A DNA stretch of 8,265 nucleotides from Mageeibacillus sp. UBA5734. GTDB lineage: Bacteria > Bacillota > Clostridia > Saccharofermentanales > UBA5734. Positions 6,496 through 8,265 of this stretch are shown piece by piece. Location of the stretch: positions 1 through 8,265 of the forward strand of contig DIGA01000034.1 of NCBI GenBank assembly GCA_002419365.1, given 5' to 3'. A program made the translations under genes and the position numbers. The notes beneath the pieces were generated by a model. It did no database searches. It had not been told where the DNA came from and was given only the letters and a program-made list of their open reading frames with translations. Positions within the stretch are counted from its first letter, which is position 1. The number at the start of each line of letters is the position of its first letter.

Positions 6496-7977
6496 ATGCA
6501 GCCGGTGGTGTCCTTTACCCCAGCCCGCCTCCAGGCCCAGGTTGTTCTGACCCAGAACGCCCTGGGCTCTGCTCGTTTGAGCAGTCAGTCATCCACTCAG
6601 GCCCAGGTACCAGATGCGGTCCTGCGTCTGGTTCAGCAGGCCAGTCACAAACCAGCCCTGATCCAGCGGGCCATGGCTTACACGATCCCGACCAGCCAGC
6701 TCTCCGGCCTGGTCCCCTTGCTCGCCCGCGACGAAGACCCGGCCATCCAGCAGACGGCACAGCGGCTTCTGAGTCTTCGCCTGCGTCCACGTTTGGCTGA
6801 TCCGATCTGGCAGCACTTGCAAAACGAGCCCGAACGCTTGATTTACAGCGAACTGATGCTCCAGCTCGCGCGCGATGTCCTGGCGGCCCACCACGGCCGG
6901 ATCGCTGCCGACCTCGAGCCCAGCGTCGAGCTGGCCGCCCGCACGCTGGCCGAACACACTGGCGAGTCCCTGGCTGCTGCCGATTTTGCTGCGGCCAGCC
7001 GGCGCTATCTGGTCCATCACGCATGCACCCGCTATCCGGTCGCCGATGTGCTCAGACGCTTTCACCTCCATCTCGCCAGCCCCTGGGTCCGCGACCTGCT
7101 GATCGAGACGTTCAGCCAGGCCAATCAGACCAGCTTGGAAATGAACACCGCCATTTTGTCCGACTGGCTCGCCTTGACCACACCCCTGTCGTGGGCGGTG
7201 ATCAACCATTATGGCGCAACGCTGCCAGCCGAGCGTTGGGATGACCGCATCGGCCGCCTGGTGGAAAAAACCTTGCTCGATCGTGCCAATCCGCTTGATC
7301 TTGACCCGGTAGATCAGGCCCCGCAAGCTGAAAAGGCCTTTGCCAGTGCTGTCGAGGCTGTTTTGACGCCACTGGCCGCCCGGCGCTTTTATTCCTGGCG
7401 CAAACTCGACAGCCTGCGTCGCCTGCTCGCAACCCCGCGCCAGATCGAGCTGCTCAGCCGTTTCCACTACCTGTTCCACGCGCCGGCCCAGCTCCTGACC
7501 CCGCAAACAGTGGTCATCCACCTGCCGCGTCTGGTCATTGTCCTGCGTCGCGGCGAACCGCATTTCTACCTCTATCCGACCAAGCTTTTTGCCGAGACAC
7601 AAACCACGCGTCTGGAACAAGCCGTGATCCAAGCCAATTCGGCAGCAGATCGTGTGGAACAAGATCCTGCCGGCGAACAGGCATCAGACGCCGCTGCGAA
7701 TTCAATCTCAGACCCTTGTGCAGAGACAGAACGTGCAGCTCGTCTCGCACCGGTCGACCCAGGCCTCTGGCCGATCGACCAGAGCCTTGTCATCCCCGCC
7801 CGCCAGGCTTTGCTCAACGAGCAAGATAAACGCCTCGACGAGCGCTCACTCGTCGATGAACTCGTCAACAATGAAAAAGTGAGCATCATCCAGCTTTTCC
7901 TGGACGATGCCCACTATCTGTTTGCACGGAAAATTTTCGAGGAAATCGCCTTCTTCGAAGGCCTGCGTCCGGATTGA
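6496..7977 (+). CDS. Uncharacterised soluble helical protein, weakly ZorC/EH-signature-like
   Basis: 493 residues from ATG 6496; the function is not recognised with confidence. No signal peptide or membrane helix is seen. Residues 36-290 are mainly helical, possibly short helical repeats. Residues 296-365 run RRFYSWRKLDSL, a linker, then two strands (VVIHLPRLVIVL and HFYLYP). This resembles the layout I recall for the EH-signature region of ZorC (R-x-F-W-x-x-Y...I, then two strands), but the acidic residue expected in the second strand is Leu and no His follows in the next 40 residues. A Glu/Ala-rich linker (about 366-420) precedes a C-terminal helical segment with ELVNNEKVSIIQLFLDDAHY (455-474). 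The start is uncertain: ATG 6496 has no clear ribosome binding site and lies 13 nt after the preceding stop. GTG 6448 (overlapping that gene) and TTG 6484 are in frame. Translational coupling to the 984-residue gene is likely. Confidence 0.75.
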   Translation: MQPVVSFTPARLQAQVVLTQNALGSARLSSQSSTQAQVPDAVLRLVQQASHKPALIQRAMAYTIPTSQLSGLVPLLARDEDPAIQQTAQRLLSLRLRPRLADPIWQHLQNEPERLIYSELMLQLARDVLAAHHGRIAADLEPSVELAARTLAEHTGESLAAADFAAASRRYLVHHACTRYPVADVLRRFHLHLASPWVRDLLIETFSQANQTSLEMNTAILSDWLALTTPLSWAVINHYGATLPAERWDDRIGRLVEKTLLDRANPLDLDPVDQAPQAEKAFASAVEAVLTPLAARRFYSWRKLDSLRRLLATPRQIELLSRFHYLFHAPAQLLTPQTVVIHLPRLVIVLRRGEPHFYLYPTKLFAETQTTRLEQAVIQANSAADRVEQDPAGEQASDAAANSISDPCAETERAARLAPVDPGLWPIDQSLVIPARQALLNEQDKRLDERSLVDELVNNEKVSIIQLFLDDAHYLFARKIFEEIAFFEGLRPD

Positions 7978-8016
7978 CCCGTCAAAAGCTGGCGCGAACG
8001 CTTTACCTGTGAGAGA

Positions 8017-8265
8017 TCAGTGCAGGATCTGCCATTTACCGATCAGGGGCAATTCCTTGGCTTGTCCGTTGAGACCATTGACCAGGCCCATGATCGCCAG
8101 GACCAGCACGCCCAGGCCAAAGATCGGCGACAAGATCCAGCCGATGATCGGGATGATCGCGAGCACAATCGAGCCCAACGCGCTGACAATCAGCAGCACC
8201 AGGCCCTGGTTGGCATGATAGCGCGCATAACGCGACTCGGGGCAGATGATCAGGGGCAGGAAGAA
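8017..8265 (-). CDS. Small multi-span membrane protein, DUF4870-like, C-terminal part
   Basis: The C-terminal 82 residues of a minus-strand gene that continues past the right edge; no start is visible. The visible part reads FFLPLIICPESRYARYHANQGLV, then two hydrophobic segments, and ends with NGQAKELPLIGKWQILH. The R-(Y/F)-H-A-N-Q-G-L signature, paired membrane helices and the final K-E-L-P-(L/I)-(I/L)-G motif are typical of a family of small membrane proteins common in Clostridia and related bacteria, often with an N-terminal zinc ribbon. The function is unknown. It converges on the gene to its left with a 39-nt gap and appears unrelated to the pilus operon. It probably marks the operon's end. 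Confidence 0.8.
   Translation of the reverse strand, partial: FFLPLIICPESRYARYHANQGLVLLIVSALGSIVLAIIPIIGWILSPIFGLGVLVLAIMGLVNGLNGQAKELPLIGKWQILH

Noticed and set aside
3528..7977. A complete Zorya defence system
   Set aside because: No ZorB-like gene with a peptidoglycan-binding domain and no ZorD helicase or ZorE nuclease is present. The ZorA and ZorC resemblances are partial.
7985..8004. AAAGC/GCTTT hairpin as a bidirectional terminator between the convergent genes
   Set aside because: It is a five-pair stem with a ten-nt loop and no T-tract on either strand.

Overview
The window looks like a chromosomal type IV pilus (T4P) locus from a bacterium that is probably monoderm and Clostridia-like. 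The evidence for this is that pilM-pilN-pilO follow the pilin directly and no pilP or secretin pilQ comes after them. All plus-strand genes up to the 984-residue one have strong AGGAGG-type ribosome binding sites wherever the upstream sequence is visible. The minus-strand gene at the right edge resembles a small membrane protein common in Clostridia. The lineage is an inference; no marker gene fixes it. Base composition is about 60% GC in sampled lines of most genes but about 35-38% in the pilin gene.

Layout, left to right. The 3' end of pilC (inner-membrane platform protein) is followed by a 148-nt leader with strong inverted repeats, then a class III prepilin gene. A GC-rich hairpin follows the pilin. 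Next come pilM (actin-like ATPase fold), pilN and pilO, which form the cytoplasmic and membrane assembly subcomplex. In the same direction, and only 30 nt after pilO, is a 984-residue protein with three predicted membrane segments near its N terminus and a very long cytoplasmic tail of 11-residue repeats. Its topology and the character of its C-terminal tip resemble ZorA, the MotA/TolQ/ExbB-like stator protein of Zorya defence. Thirteen nucleotides later is a 493-residue soluble, mostly helical protein of uncertain family, with a segment reminiscent of the EH-signature region of ZorC but without the expected Glu/His residues. A convergent minus-strand gene for a small multi-span membrane protein runs off the right edge.

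How the genes may work together. PilC, the pilin and PilMNO are standard T4P parts: PilM docks on the N-terminal DLNFF motif of PilN, PilN pairs with PilO, and the complex links the cytoplasmic motor to the pilus. The two following genes look co-transcribed with them. They sit where pilP/pilQ would be in a diderm. The unusual point is the pairing of a stator-like, long-tailed protein and a ZorC-like partner with a T4P assembly operon, with no ZorB-like peptidoglycan-binding subunit visible. This could be a T4P-associated apparatus or a Zorya-derived system; the sequence alone does not decide. The pilin leader is the second point of interest, because it holds a nested set of perfect inverted repeats that may be a structured regulatory RNA or an operator.
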